A stretch of 64,000 nucleotides of DNA from Salicibibacter cibi. Lineage in GTDB: Bacteria > Bacillota > Bacilli > Bacillales > Marinococcaceae. Under the pieces are notes generated by a model. That model saw only the letters and a program-made list of their open reading frames with translations, was not told the DNA's origin and did no database searches. Shown here one piece after another: positions 41,738 to 51,647 of this stretch; position 1 is the first letter of the stretch, and each line of letters starts with the position of its first letter. The stretch covers positions 2,418,001 through 2,482,000 of the forward strand of contig NZ_CP054706.1 of assembly GCF_016495865.1 (NCBI RefSeq). The letters run 5' to 3'. Position numbers and translations under genes: made by a program.

Positions 41738-42385
41738 TTACCGCCAGTTCTTCTCTTCCTCCATTAGAGCGTCGTATGCCTCGTTACGGTAAATATCGAC
41801 GTGATCGCTTCCTGTATAGCCTTCGATGCCCGTCGCAAGAAAGCGTTCCATATCCTCTGTATAACCTGGTGCTTCTTCGACCCAAAAATCCGTCGTTGCC
41901 GTCTCCCGGTACCCTCGGTCTTCGGTCGTATTCATGAGCGCTTCCCACATATCCACGCCATCAAGGGCAGCGTCCCCGTTCACATATAAATCACGGTTAA
42001 CCTCAGGACTCGCTGCATTTGACGGTGGATCAACGAAGAATTCAGGGTCGCCATCAATCACTGCGTGTTCGCTCACCGTACGCGCAGTCGGATGGGCGCG
42101 CAATCGTTCGCCAGGAATCTCGGCACCCGTTTTTTCACACAGGCCGTACGTTCCATCCCTCACTCTATCCAATGCTTGAAGGATTGCATCGTATTCGTGG
42201 TGACGGTGGCGGCGCAGAGCCTTATCCTTGCTGGCCTCATAAAAAATGTCGGCGGCGTCGGCAGGATGGTTATCATAGACGGACAATTCATTGTCACGGC
42301 TGTCTTGGTTTTTAATCGTTTCCTGCTCATCCATTTTGGATTTTCGCTCGTAAAGCCACTGAATGGCTGCTTCTTTATCGTTCAC
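41738..42385 (-). CDS. ylyA: DksA/TraR-like protein YlyA/YteA family
   Basis: About 215 residues, strongly acidic. The N-terminal coiled coil (NELSVYDNHPADAADIFYEASKD) and the YDAILQALDRVRDGTYGLCEKTGAEIPGERL region identify the family. The zinc finger is degenerate: only one Cys remains of the usual four (CEKTG, then HPTA). B. subtilis YlyA, at the same locus, binds RNA polymerase and affects sporulation/germination genes. GTG 42385 was chosen because GGAAGGGGA lies nine bases upstream. Confidence 0.85.
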   Translation of the reverse strand: MNDKEAAIQWLYERKSKMDEQETIKNQDSRDNELSVYDNHPADAADIFYEASKDKALRRHRHHEYDAILQALDRVRDGTYGLCEKTGAEIPGERLRAHPTARTVSEHAVIDGDPEFFVDPPSNAASPEVNRDLYVNGDAALDGVDMWEALMNTTEDRGYRETATTDFWVEEAPGYTEDMERFLATGIEGYTGSDHVDIYRNEAYDALMEEEKNWR

Positions 42386-42463
42386 CGCAAACACTCCCCT
42401 TCCTCTTCACCCGCCTTTTTAGTTTCTGGTGAAAAGAAGGGGAATACCCGCATGAATCACTGG

Positions 42464-45232
42464 TTAAACTTCCAAATCCGCGGGGTCATACGTAGCGACA
42501 ACGTCGGCACAGCGTTTACACACATCAGGGTGTTCGTGATCGGCGCCGACATCTTCCCTTACGTTCCAGCAACGTGCACACGTGCTCCCCTTTGCTTCTT
42601 CAACATGAACGACAGCCGTTTGTCCTTCCGGCACATCATCGCTTTTTTGGAGTTCCACTTGAGAAACGATAAACAGTTTTTCCACGTCCTCCTGCGCCAA
42701 AAGGAGCTCATATGCAGTTTCCGGCACGGAAACCGTTACTTTTGCTTCCAGAGATTTTCCGATCACCCGCTCTTCGCGGGCTGTTTCCAACGCTTTTAAC
42801 ACATCGTCACGCACAGCGAGCAGTGTCTCCCAACGATTGATCAGCGCGTCGTGATCATCAATCACGACTAACTCGGGAAGATCCGTCAGTTGAACGAAAT
42901 GCCTATTATCTGTACCCGGAATATGCGCCCACGTCTCCTCCGCAGTATGTGGCGTGATTGGCGTGATTAATTTCGTAATGGCGATAACCGTGTCATGCAT
43001 CACCGTCTGCAAAGAGCGGCGACGAGGGTCATCGGCATGATCGCAATACAAACAATCTTTTGCCACATCCATATAAAACGCACTCAATTCAACCGCGCAG
43101 AAATGGTGAATCGCTTGATAGGCGTTGCTGAATACGTAATTGCGGTACTCTTCTTGCGCACGTTCGATCACGTTGTTCAGTCTTGCCCGCATGTAGCGAT
43201 CCATGTCTTCCAATTGATGGGCCGGCACACGGTGAACGGCAGGGTCAAAGTCGTGAAGGTTGCCGAGCAGAAAACGAAGCGTGTTGCGGACTTTTCGATA
43301 GTTTTCTGATACCTGTTTTAAAATGTCATCCGAAAGGCGCACATCGGCTTGAAAATCAACGGAACCTGCCCAAAGTCGCAAAATATCGGCACCCAGCTGT
43401 TTCATGACATTGGCCGGATCAATCACATTCCCTAAGGATTTGGACATTTTTTGCCCCTGGCCATCCATTGTAAATCCGTGGCTTAACACTTGTTTATACG
43501 GCGCTTCGCCCGTGACGGCAACAGCTGTCGTCAGCGAAGAATTGAACCAACCCCGGTATTGGTCCGACCCTTCCAGATAAAGATCAGCCGGCCGCTGTGC
43601 ATCCGCTCGCTCCTTGAGCACCCCTTCATGCGTAGAGCCGGAATCGAACCAGACGTCCATAATGTCCATCTCACGGGTAAAGGTTCCATTCGGGCTATGC
43701 GCAGACGTATAGCCTTCCGGCAACAAATCTTTTGTTTCCCATTCAAACCAAATGTTGGAGCCGTGTTCTCTAAACAATTGGGCGACATGATCAATCGTGT
43801 CATCGTCAACGATGGCCGTCCCGTCTTCGCCGTAAAAAACCGGGATCGGCACGCCCCAAGATCGCTGCCTGGAAATACACCAGTCGCCGCGGTCACGCAC
43901 CATGTTATACAGTCGCGTTTCTCCCCATTTCGGCTGCCATTTCACACGGCCGATGGCTTCCAATAGCTCGTTTCTAATATTATCCACGGATACGAACCAT
44001 TGCTCCGTCGCACGGTAAATGACGGGTTTCTTCGTGCGCCAATCATGCGGATACGAATGGGTGATGAACGTCAGTTTCAGCAAGGATCCGGCTTCTTCTA
44101 GTTTTTCGGTAATTTGTTTATTTGCCTTATCATAAAACACCCCTTCAAATCCGGGTGCTTCTTCTGTGAATACCCCTTTGTCATTGACCGGAGAGAGTGC
44201 TTCAAGCCCATATTCCTTCCCGATGAAAAAGTCTTCTTCCCCGTGTCCGGGCGCGGTATGGACGGCACCGGTTCCCGCGTCCACGGTCACATGTTCACCG
44301 GTCATAACGAGGGAATCGCGATCATAAAAAGGGTGTTTGGCGACAACGTTTTCAAGCGCTTCCCCTTTCACCGTGTCCACGATTTCGGCATCTCCTTGCC
44401 ATCCCAATTCTTCAATGACGGTTTCATACAGTTTGCCGGCAACGACGTAGCGTCTGTTTTCATGGGAGAACACGCTGTATTCATACTCGGGATGCACCGA
44501 AATGCCCAAGTTTCCCGGAATCGTCCAAGGCGTCGTCGTCCAGATGATCACCTGATCTCCTTCCTTTAAAACCTCTTTTCCATCGGTAACCGAAAAGGAC
44601 ACATAAATCGACGGCGAACGCTTGTCATGGTATTCAATTTCCGCTTCGGCGAGTGCAGATTCGGATGATGGCGACCAATACACCGGTCGTTTCCCTTGAT
44701 AGACGTGACCCTGCTTCGCCATTTCCCCGAAAACACGAATCTGGTTCGCTTCAAAGTCCGGTGTCAGTGTTACATAAGGGTTTTCCCAGTCCCCAATCAT
44801 GCCGAGCCGTTTAAATTGATTTCGTTGTTTTTCCAGTTGTTCCCAAGCGTAATCTTCACATGCTTTGCGAAATTCAGCAACCGACATTTTTTTGCGGTCG
44901 ATTTTTTTATTTTTCGTCAGTGCCGTTTCAATCGGTAACCCATGGGCATCCCACCCGGGAATATAAGGCGCGTTATAGCCATCCATGGAACGATGCCGAA
45001 CGATGATGTCTTTTAAAATTCGATTCAACGCATGGCCGACGTGAATGTCGCCATTCGCATAAATCGGCCCGTCATGCAAGACGAAAAGCGGTTTGTCGGT
45101 ATTTTTTTCAATCAGTTGGTGATATAAACCTTCTTCTTCCCACGTCTCCTGCCGTTTCGGCTCTTGACTCGGGAGCTTTCCCCTCATCGGAAAAGCGGTT
45201 TTCGGCATCAAAAGGGTTTGTTTGTAATTCAT
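42464..45232 (-). CDS. ileS: Isoleucyl-tRNA synthetase
   Basis: 922-residue class I synthetase. [18 protein letters not shown] carries the HIGH-type motif (HVGH), KMSKSLGNV is the KMSKS loop, the CP1 editing domain lies in between (about 190-390), and the C-terminal zinc site is [10 protein letters not shown]...CKRC. Expression is controlled by an upstream T-box leader with an Ile specifier. Confidence 0.97.
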   Translation of the reverse strand: MNYKQTLLMPKTAFPMRGKLPSQEPKRQETWEEEGLYHQLIEKNTDKPLFVLHDGPIYANGDIHVGHALNRILKDIIVRHRSMDGYNAPYIPGWDAHGLPIETALTKNKKIDRKKMSVAEFRKACEDYAWEQLEKQRNQFKRLGMIGDWENPYVTLTPDFEANQIRVFGEMAKQGHVYQGKRPVYWSPSSESALAEAEIEYHDKRSPSIYVSFSVTDGKEVLKEGDQVIIWTTTPWTIPGNLGISVHPEYEYSVFSHENRRYVVAGKLYETVIEELGWQGDAEIVDTVKGEALENVVAKHPFYDRDSLVMTGEHVTVDAGTGAVHTAPGHGEEDFFIGKEYGLEALSPVNDKGVFTEEAPGFEGVFYDKANKQITEKLEEAGSLLKLTFITHSYPHDWRTKKPVIYRATEQWFVSVDNIRNELLEAIGRVKWQPKWGETRLYNMVRDRGDWCISRQRSWGVPIPVFYGEDGTAIVDDDTIDHVAQLFREHGSNIWFEWETKDLLPEGYTSAHSPNGTFTREMDIMDVWFDSGSTHEGVLKERADAQRPADLYLEGSDQYRGWFNSSLTTAVAVTGEAPYKQVLSHGFTMDGQGQKMSKSLGNVIDPANVMKQLGADILRLWAGSVDFQADVRLSDDILKQVSENYRKVRNTLRFLLGNLHDFDPAVHRVPAHQLEDMDRYMRARLNNVIERAQEEYRNYVFSNAYQAIHHFCAVELSAFYMDVAKDCLYCDHADDPRRRSLQTVMHDTVIAITKLITPITPHTAEETWAHIPGTDNRHFVQLTDLPELVVIDDHDALINRWETLLAVRDDVLKALETAREERVIGKSLEAKVTVSVPETAYELLLAQEDVEKLFIVSQVELQKSDDVPEGQTAVVHVEEAKGSTCARCWNVREDVGADHEHPDVCKRCADVVATYDPADLEV

Positions 45233-45299
45233 TTCGTTTTTCCTCCATTCCGTTGTGTGTTTCCAAAGATCAGATGTCCGATTTCTTTTTTATTCACAT

Positions 45300-45642
45300 A
45301 AAAAACCCCGTCCTGCTTAGGGACGAGGTTTACCCGCGGTACCACCCTGATAGCTGTTAGAAAACTTGGCTTTCGCCAAGCTTTTATGGCGAAAGCCAAG
45401 TTGCACTTATGCAGGTAAGAAAGTTGATTTATATTTTCTTACCTGCCAAAAAATGCAATGCCACTCGGATCAAGTAACGTTTGATGGACGCCGGCGCCTA
45501 CTAAACCAAAGTCGTTTCGGACCGGTGCTTGAGGGTGATCTTCATGAAGGGGGTTGATCAGGCTCACACCATCCCTGACTCGCTTGACAACGGATTCCTT
45601 CACTACTGTCCCTGTCATTGCTTACACTTTTTCATGTTTGTT
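45300..45642 (-). promoter_or_regulatory. T-box riboswitch leader of ileS (carrying an inserted repeat)
   Basis: On the minus strand the leader starts near 45642. Stem I features include GCGAGTCAGGGATGGTGTGA and a candidate specifier ATC within GAAGATCACCC; the T-box AGGGTGGTACCGCG is at 45348-45335, with TGGT matching a tRNA-Ile acceptor end. The terminator CCTCGTCC-ctaagca-GGACGGGG-TTTTTT is at about 45328-45300. A 92-bp two-hairpin repeat lies between the stem I/III part and the antiterminator. Confidence 0.92.
45356..45447 (+). repeat. Two-hairpin dispersed element, copy B, inside the ileS T-box leader
   Basis: Hairpin 1: CTTGGCTTTCGCC (45365-45377) pairs perfectly with GGCGAAAGCCAAG (45388-45400). 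Hairpin 2: GCAGGTAAGAAA (45411-45422) pairs perfectly with TTTCTTACCTGC (45435-45446). The element reads on the strand opposite to ileS. Conserved linker TTGCACTTAT as in copy A. Confidence 0.88.
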
Positions 45643-45648
45643 TTCAAA

Positions 45649-45677
45649 ATTATATGGGAGATGACCGCTTTCGTCAA
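45649..45677 (-). promoter_or_regulatory. ileS sigma-A promoter
   Basis: TTGACG (45677-45672), 17-bp spacer, TATAAT (45654-45649). The -35 begins two bases past the divIVA stop codon. Transcription would start near 45642 and enter the T-box leader. Confidence 0.85.
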
Positions 45678-45678
45678 G

Positions 45679-46206
45679 TTAACGGCTCTCTGTTTCTTCG
45701 GTTGTTTGTTCGGCCGTGTTTTCTTCCTCTTCATCTTCTTCGATGGCGTCGGCAAGATTGTCCCATTCCTCATCGTTGAGCAATTCCAACTGTGATTCAA
45801 TCAGCATTTTAAAACGCATGCGATACACCGACGCTTGTTTTTTTAATTCTTCTATCTCCAATGCAATTTTCCGGGATTTGGCGAGTGCATCATTGATGAT
45901 TCGATCGGCGTTTTTTTCCGATTCCCGAATAATAAGCTGCGACTCCTTATTCGCACTGCGTTTGATATCTTCGGCCGATTCTTGGGCAACGTAGATAGAT
46001 TTATTCAACGTTTCTTCCATGTTGGAAAAATGATTCAGCCGATCTTCCAACTCATTCACTTTTTCAAACAATTCATTTTTTTGTCGAATCGTACTTTCGT
46101 AATCCTTGATCACTTGATTGAGAAATTCATTGACTTCATCTTCATCGTAACCGCGAAACGCTTTCGTAAACTGTTTGTTGTGAATATCTACCGGGGTTAG
46201 CGACAT
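45679..46206 (-). CDS. divIVA: Cell division/polarity protein DivIVA
   Basis: 175 residues. The membrane-binding N-terminal domain (LTPVDIHNKQFTKAFRGYDEDEVNEFL) and long coiled coil (about 30-150) are typical, with an acidic C-terminal tail. DivIVA marks curved membrane at septa and poles. GGAGGTGG precedes the ATG. Confidence 0.96.
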   Translation of the reverse strand: MSLTPVDIHNKQFTKAFRGYDEDEVNEFLNQVIKDYESTIRQKNELFEKVNELEDRLNHFSNMEETLNKSIYVAQESAEDIKRSANKESQLIIRESEKNADRIINDALAKSRKIALEIEELKKQASVYRMRFKMLIESQLELLNDEEWDNLADAIEEDEEEENTAEQTTEETESR

Positions 46207-46232
46207 TGCCAGCCACCTCCAAAAATGTTTGC

Positions 46233-47009
46233 CTAGTCTTTTATTCGCCCAAACACGATCCGTTGACGCCCCTTTCGGGAACGTTCCTCTACGGCAATCA
46301 GCGTGCTTCTCCCTTTGCCGCGGACAGAAATAACATCTCCCTCTTCAACGAACGTCGCCGGGTGATCGGTCGTTTTCCAATTCAATTTCACGCGTTCCCG
46401 TTCTATGTACGGCTTCACCTTCGAACGAGGCAGACGATAAATTGCCGCGATCACTACATCCAGCCGCAACGAAGAGACGAAGGCGGTGTCTTCCTGCCAT
46501 TCCTCTTCGACACCCACGGCTTCCGAAAGAGGTTTTGAACTTGTTTTGAGCGAAGTATTGCCCGCTTTCGTCAGATTCAATTGGATAAAATCCGCGAGCT
46601 CTTTGGCACAAAAAAATTGTAACACATCTTGCGTCACCGTGATATCGCCGAAAAGTTCCCTTTTCATCCCTAGCGAAGTGAGCGCACCGAGAAGGTCACG
46701 GTGATGAATTTCCGCAAATTTGCGCGCATAATCGACATCGAACAATTCCACCTGAAACCTGTGTTCTTCTGCCTCTTCATAGAAAGGGTACAGAAGTGCC
46801 CGTTGTCGTTCTGCACCCGGTATTCCTCCGAAAAAAGCGACATGGACCGTTTCATCCCGGCCAACAACCGCTGTTGCGATTTCTCGTTCCCTAGGGTCCA
46901 AAAAACCGCTTAATTTTGCCTCATACATCGTGCCAACACGGGATTTCCAATCTTCCACTTGCTGGATAAACGGGAATTCCTCTTTGCGAAAATGTTGATA
47001 AATCTCCAT
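46233..47009 (-). CDS. ylmH: S4-domain RNA-binding protein YlmH
   Basis: 258 residues with an N-terminal globular region (FIQQVEDWKSRVG; FLDPREREIA) and a C-terminal S4 domain (LRLDVVIAAIYRLPRSKVKPYI). Members bind stalled 50S-peptidyl-tRNA complexes and act alongside RqcH, which is also in this window. Located between ylmG and divIVA as in B. subtilis. Confidence 0.92.
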   Translation of the reverse strand: MEIYQHFRKEEFPFIQQVEDWKSRVGTMYEAKLSGFLDPREREIATAVVGRDETVHVAFFGGIPGAERQRALLYPFYEEAEEHRFQVELFDVDYARKFAEIHHRDLLGALTSLGMKRELFGDITVTQDVLQFFCAKELADFIQLNLTKAGNTSLKTSSKPLSEAVGVEEEWQEDTAFVSSLRLDVVIAAIYRLPRSKVKPYIERERVKLNWKTTDHPATFVEEGDVISVRGKGRSTLIAVEERSRKGRQRIVFGRIKD

Positions 47010-47031
47010 TAACCTAACCGGCTCCTGTCGT

Positions 47032-47289
47032 TTAAAAGAAAATAGCGATGACGCCAGTGTGCGCGAGTCGCAAAGCGATTAGCGCGACAATCGGGGAAAA
47101 GTCCATCACGCCACCGATCGGGGGAATGATTTTACGGAAAGGTTCCAAATATGGCTCTACGATCTTGCCAAGCATTTGGCCGAAATTCGATTCCCGCAAA
47201 TTCGGAATCCAGCTGGATAAGACGTAAATAAAAACAGCAATGGTATATAAATTAATGCCCATGTTTAAAAGTTGGCCAATCATTTGCAT
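47032..47289 (-). CDS. ylmG: YggT-family membrane protein YlmG
   Basis: 85 residues with two hydrophobic segments (INLYTIAVFIYVLSSWIP; FSPIVALIALRLAH) and the YLEPFRKIIPPIGGVMDFSP family signature between them. Role in division or osmotic protection is proposed but not settled. Part of the ylm cluster. Confidence 0.92.
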   Translation of the reverse strand: MQMIGQLLNMGINLYTIAVFIYVLSSWIPNLRESNFGQMLGKIVEPYLEPFRKIIPPIGGVMDFSPIVALIALRLAHTGVIAIFF

Positions 47290-47317
47290 CGGATGCTCAC
47301 CTGCCTTCTATCTTTAG

Positions 47318-47734
47318 CTACCATTCTGCACTTTCCTGGTGGAGAAATTCGGAAATCGCACCGCTTACATCGACGTTTTCCGGGGTGCAAAGGAACGTGC
47401 CCGTGCCTATCTTTTGGATGTCCCCGCCGATCGCGTATACCGTCCCGCTCAAAAAATCCACGATTCTTTTGGCCTGATCGTTCGGGATCCGCTGCATATT
47501 AATAACACACGAACGCCTGTTTTTCAAGTGATCCGCCACATCTTGCGCTTCATCGTACGTGCGCGGTTCGATTAAAACCATCTTCGCAGACTGTTGCACA
47601 CTTTGCAAGCTGACCACATTTTTTCCATGCTTGGCCGTTGTCCCTGTTTCTTCATCGGCAGGGACTTCTTCTTCCTCCTCATAATACTCTTCATCAAAAT
47701 CAAAAAATCGTTTAAACCTTGTTTTAAAGCCCAT
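47318..47734 (-). CDS. sepF: Cell division protein SepF
   Basis: 138 residues. The N-terminal amphipathic membrane helix ([13 protein letters not shown]), an acidic linker and the C-terminal DUF552 domain ([28 protein letters not shown] ordering; [17 protein letters not shown]) are present. SepF anchors and bundles FtsZ. SD GGAGG precedes the ATG. Confidence 0.95.
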   Translation of the reverse strand: MGFKTRFKRFFDFDEEYYEEEEEVPADEETGTTAKHGKNVVSLQSVQQSAKMVLIEPRTYDEAQDVADHLKNRRSCVINMQRIPNDQAKRIVDFLSGTVYAIGGDIQKIGTGTFLCTPENVDVSGAISEFLHQESAEW

Positions 47735-47736
47735 GC

Positions 47737-48432
47737 TTACGCCTCCCTTCCCGTTTCATTGCCGACAAGGCTTGTCCCCAAACGAATCATCGTGGCGCCT
47801 TCCTCCACCGCCTGTTCAAAATCATTGGACATCCCCATGGACAAATGATGACAAGGGGCATGAGGCAATTGCAAACGTTTGATATCGTCGCGAAGCTTAC
47901 GCAATTGCCGAAAATAAGGGCGTACGTCTTCCGGGTTTTTCGCATGCGGAGCCATCGTCATTAATCCCGTCACGCGAATGTGTTCATAAGTTTCGAGGGA
48001 GCGCACGAAATTTTCCAATTTATCGGGGGTTACCCCCGCCTTTGTTTCCTCTCCGGAAACATTTACCTGGACCAAACAATCAATCGGTGTTTCCCCTTGA
48101 TAACGTTTATGAATTTCTTTCGCTAAGGACGCGCGATCGAGGGAATGGATCACGTCACACTCATGGACGATTTCTTTCACTTTCCGGCTTTGCAAACGCC
48201 CGACAAAATGCCAGTATACGGGAGCTTTTATGGCATGTTTTTTTTCCAGCAAACCGTCGTTCCGGCTTTCGCCAAAATGTTTCACTCCCGCGGCTATCGA
48301 TTTTTCCACACGTTCGGCCGATACGTATTTCGTTACGGCCATAACGATGACATCTTCCGAGCTTCGCCCTGCGCGTGCACAAGCCGCAGACACCCTCGCC
48401 ATGATCGATTCATAATTTTCCTTGATGTTCAT
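47737..48432 (-). CDS. ylmE: PLP homeostasis protein YggS/YlmE
   Basis: 231 residues of the single-domain PLP-binding family. [12 protein letters not shown] carries the PLP-lysine, with [26 protein letters not shown] and [23 protein letters not shown] in order. It abuts ylmD by one base. Confidence 0.94.
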   Translation of the reverse strand: MNIKENYESIMARVSAACARAGRSSEDVIVMAVTKYVSAERVEKSIAAGVKHFGESRNDGLLEKKHAIKAPVYWHFVGRLQSRKVKEIVHECDVIHSLDRASLAKEIHKRYQGETPIDCLVQVNVSGEETKAGVTPDKLENFVRSLETYEHIRVTGLMTMAPHAKNPEDVRPYFRQLRKLRDDIKRLQLPHAPCHHLSMGMSNDFEQAVEEGATMIRLGTSLVGNETGREA

Positions 48433-49263
48433 CTAACCATTTTCACTCCTCGCGTTCATCAACCCTATATAGGCCATCATGCGACCGGTTTTTCCGGAAT
48501 CACGCCGATGTGAAAAAAATAGTTCTTCGTTTTCATAGGTGCATGCGTTGCTTGTATACATATGCGCGCGTTTAATGCCTGCTTTTTCCAGCAACAGCGC
48601 GTTTGCTTCTTTTAAATCCAAGTGATAGGCTCCGGATCCGTTTTGTGTCCACGGTTCTTTTCCATATGGCAATATTCCCCTCAGTGCAGAGACCACCTTG
48701 TCGTCCACTTCGTAAGCTGCCTTTCCGATGGACGGACCGATCGACACATAGATGTCTTCGGCGAGGATTCCTTCCCATTCTCTCCACAGCCTGACCATCT
48801 CGCCCCCGATATTTGCAGCGGTCCCTTTCCAACCGGCATGGGCGATGCCCACGATCGTTTGTCCGCGGGTATAAAAATAAAGCGGAACACAATCGGCGTA
48901 TAAACTCATTAACCACAGGTTTTTCGTTGTCGTATACAGGCCATCCGCATCGGGAACCGTATCGGCAAGGGTAAAGCCGCCGCGGCCACCGTCGGTTTCA
49001 TCAACCTTCCGGACCGCGCCGCCATGCACTTGCTCGGCGAACACCGCATCCGCAAGCGAAATATCGAGGGTACTGGCAAGTTGCTTGCGGTTAGCCATGA
49101 CTTGTTCGGGATCATCTCCGACATGAAGGCCGTAATTCGCCTCATTATATGGTTCACGGCTGATGCCGCCGAGCCGTGTGGTAAACCCGGCACGCACCTG
49201 TTCTAAGCCGCGATGCTCAAGCAATGTTTTCGTTGGGTGTAAGGCAAAAGGTTCTCTAATCAT
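48433..49263 (-). CDS. ylmD: Purine nucleoside phosphorylase/laccase-domain protein YfiH family (YlmD)
   Basis: 276 residues of the YfiH/LACC1 family. Zinc ligands are visible in FAEQVHGG, YADCVPLYF and GIAHAGWKGTAANI (His, Cys, His). Family members have adenosine deaminase/phosphorylase activity or act on peptidoglycan precursors (PgeF). AGAGGTAGG precedes ATG 49263. Confidence 0.92.
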   Translation of the reverse strand: MIREPFALHPTKTLLEHRGLEQVRAGFTTRLGGISREPYNEANYGLHVGDDPEQVMANRKQLASTLDISLADAVFAEQVHGGAVRKVDETDGGRGGFTLADTVPDADGLYTTTKNLWLMSLYADCVPLYFYTRGQTIVGIAHAGWKGTAANIGGEMVRLWREWEGILAEDIYVSIGPSIGKAAYEVDDKVVSALRGILPYGKEPWTQNGSGAYHLDLKEANALLLEKAGIKRAHMYTSNACTYENEELFFSHRRDSGKTGRMMAYIGLMNARSENG

Positions 49264-49329
49264 AAGGCCTACCTCTAATTCTTTTGTTACTCTTTATTTT
49301 ACCACATATTCCTTCATATTCGATAGTTA

Positions 49330-49587
49330 TTATTGAAAACTCGACGTTTCCGTCCCATGTACATAAACGAGGATGACATCGGTTCCGATTTTTGCGATTT
49401 GAGTCCAGGGAACAATCAATTCATCATCGCGTCCGAACATCCCCAACAACCGTCCCGACCCGGTAATGATCAAGGATTCTATGTTCCCGGTCGTCAAATT
49501 AATGTCCACATCTCCAAGCGAACCCAATCTTTTGCCCGTTTGTACGTTCACCACTTCTTTTGATTGCAGATCACTGATTTTCAACAT
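49330..49587 (-). CDS. ylmC: PRC-barrel protein YlmC/YmxH
   Basis: 85 residues (MLKISDLQSKEVVN; GKRLGSLGDVDINL; IVPWTQIAKIGTDVILV), the PRC-barrel family linked to sporulation in Firmicutes. ATG 49587 has GGAGGGAGG upstream. It lies between sigG and ylmD, as in B. subtilis. Confidence 0.9.
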   Translation of the reverse strand: MLKISDLQSKEVVNVQTGKRLGSLGDVDINLTTGNIESLIITGSGRLLGMFGRDDELIVPWTQIAKIGTDVILVYVHGTETSSFQ

Positions 49588-49722
49588 GTCAGGCGCCTCC
49601 CTCCTATCCTGATCGTTGCCCTCTTTTATTTGTATGAGCGAAGACAACCGTTTATCTCTCCGGATCTGGTTCGTTTCATGGCGATCGGAACAGTGATTCG
49701 GGCGTCATAAACCCTCGCAACT

Positions 49723-49764
49723 AAAAAAACTCCAACAGGGCGCGGGGCACCCCATCGGAGTTTG
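49723..49764 (-). terminator. Terminator after sigG
   Basis: AAACTCC-GATGGGGTGCCCCGCGCCCTGTT-GGAGTTTTTTT on the minus strand, with an inner GGGGTGCCCC fold, just after the sigG stop codon. Confidence 0.85.
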
Positions 49765-49768
49765 CTTC

Positions 49769-50551
49769 TTATTGGCTATGTTTGTTCATTTGTTGAACGG
49801 CTGCCTTTTCCAGCCGGGATACTTGGGCTTGGGAAATCCCGATTTCTTCGGCAACTTCCATTTGCGTTTTCCCTTGAAAAAAACGCATGTCGAGTATTTT
49901 TTTCTCGCGGTCATTAAGTCGAATCATCGCTTCCTGCAAAGCAATATGTTCGACCCAAGATGTATCGCTTACTTTTTCATCGCTTACTTGGTCCATGACA
50001 TAGATCGGATCCCCGCCATCGTTGTAGATCGGTTCAAACAACGAAACCGGATCTTGAATGGCATCAAGAGCAAAAACGACGTCTTCTTTCGGCGTGTCAA
50101 GCTCTTTTGCAATTTCCTGAACGGTCGGTTCCGTTGCCCGGTTTTTTTCCGACATGAGACGGTCGCGAACTTGCAATGCTTTGTACGCCGTATCGCGAAG
50201 AGAACGGGAGACCCTGATCGGATTGTTATCGCGTAAGTAACGGCGAATTTCACCAATAATCATAGGCACGGCATAAGTAGAAAATTTCACGTTATGGCTG
50301 AGATCGAAATTATCAATGCTTTTCATCAAGCCGATACAGCCAACTTGAAATAAATCATCAACAAACTCACCTCGATTATTGAAACGTTGAATGACGCTAA
50401 GGACGAGTCGCAAGTTTCCATTCACCAATGTCTCTCTTGCTGTTTCATCACCGGATTGCAGGCGTTCGAATAACACTCGCATTTCATTATTTTTCAAAAC
50501 GGGCAGCTTCGATGTGTCCACACCGCAGATCTCTACTTTGTTGCGTGTCAT
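49769..50551 (-). CDS. sigG: RNA polymerase forespore-specific sigma-G factor
   Basis: 260 residues. Region 2 (NLRLVLSVIQRFNNRGEFVDDLFQVGCIGLMKSID order) and the region 4 helix-turn-helix (TQMEVAEEIGISQAQVSRLE) are conserved, and the N-terminus EICGVDTSKLPVL is the sigma-G hallmark that binds the anti-sigma factor. GGGAGGG precedes the ATG. It sits downstream of sigE with its own forespore promoter. Confidence 0.97.
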   Translation of the reverse strand: MTRNKVEICGVDTSKLPVLKNNEMRVLFERLQSGDETARETLVNGNLRLVLSVIQRFNNRGEFVDDLFQVGCIGLMKSIDNFDLSHNVKFSTYAVPMIIGEIRRYLRDNNPIRVSRSLRDTAYKALQVRDRLMSEKNRATEPTVQEIAKELDTPKEDVVFALDAIQDPVSLFEPIYNDGGDPIYVMDQVSDEKVSDTSWVEHIALQEAMIRLNDREKKILDMRFFQGKTQMEVAEEIGISQAQVSRLEKAAVQQMNKHSQ

Positions 50552-50606
50552 GTCTTCCCTCCCACGGTGGCTTACGGAGAACTACGATTCCTCCTTCTTA
50601 CACGTT

Positions 50607-50635
50607 CAGTATGTCCGTGTGAAGAAAAAATATGC
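50607..50635 (-). promoter_or_regulatory. Sigma-F/sigma-G-type promoter of sigG
   Basis: GCATATT (50635-50629) and CATACTG (50613-50607) with a 15-bp spacer, matching the forespore promoter class. It lies 56 bp upstream of the sigG start. Confidence 0.75.
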
Positions 50636-50710
50636 GTCGGTCTACGTCCGCCTAATCTGTGGGAGGATGCCCATATGATGCAAAACCCGCGTGCGTCCGC
50701 CTGTTTGTTT

Positions 50711-51433
50711 TTACACCATTTTATTAAATTCTTTTTTCAGTCTGCGAATAATGCGTTTTTCCAGCCGGGAAATGTAAGATTGTGAGATCCCGAGCATATC
50801 TGCCACATCTTTTTGTGTTTTTTCCTTCTGGCCGGCAAGCCCAAACCGAAGTTCCATGATTTGTTTTTCCCGGGGATTGAGCGTCTTTAGTGCCCGCCGC
50901 AGCAGGGATTTATCGACTTTATCCTCGATGCCCCGGGTGATGATGTCTTCTTCCGTCCCCATCACATCCGAGAGTAGCAACTCATTGCCGTCCCAATCGA
51001 CATTTAGCGGTTCATCAAAAGAAATTTCAAAGCGTGTTTTATTGTTCCTTCGCAAATACATCAAAATCTCATTTTCAATACAGCGTGAGGCGTAAGTGGC
51101 CAACTTTATCTTTTTTTCCGGATTAAATGTGTTGACCCCTTTGATGAGACCGATCGTTCCAATGCTAATCAAATCTTCAATATTAATGCCGGTGTTCTCA
51201 AATTTACGGGCAATGTAAACAACGAGCCGGAGGTTGCGCTCGATCAAAATGCCGCGCACTTCCTCGTCTCCATCCGGCAGTTTGGCAAGTAGGTCCGCTT
51301 CCTCTTCTTTTGAAAGCGGCGGTGGCAAAGCCTCGCTCCCACCGATATAATAAATGCTGTCCGATTTAATGCCGAAAAAGGCAAGGATTTTATACCAGCG
51401 TTTCAAAAAGTGCATTTTTATTTTTTTCCACAA
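50711..51433 (-). CDS. sigE: RNA polymerase mother-cell sigma-E factor (pro-sigma-E)
   Basis: 240 residues. The first ~28 residues ([20 protein letters not shown]) form the membrane-binding pro-sequence removed by SpoIIGA near [14 protein letters not shown]. Region 2 ([20 protein letters not shown]) and region 4 ([21 protein letters not shown]) are highly conserved. A 214-bp gap separates it from spoIIGA. Confidence 0.97.
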   Translation of the reverse strand: MWKKIKMHFLKRWYKILAFFGIKSDSIYYIGGSEALPPPLSKEEEADLLAKLPDGDEEVRGILIERNLRLVVYIARKFENTGINIEDLISIGTIGLIKGVNTFNPEKKIKLATYASRCIENEILMYLRRNNKTRFEISFDEPLNVDWDGNELLLSDVMGTEEDIITRGIEDKVDKSLLRRALKTLNPREKQIMELRFGLAGQKEKTQKDVADMLGISQSYISRLEKRIIRRLKKEFNKMV

Positions 51434-51647
51434 AACATTTCTCCCCTTTTATCCCGGTGGTAAGCGCCCGCTTTTCCGGAAGTCAGACACATCGGAAACC
51501 GGAAATCGGAAGACCCTGAAAAAAGCCTTTTCCGACCTCTGGCATCTGAAATCTGACCTCTGTCTAAACGAGCACAGGATGTGCTAGTGTCGGCATTGTC
51601 ACAGGAGGTGACGGTTTTAGCCGACTTCCTTACTTGGAAGTTTCACT

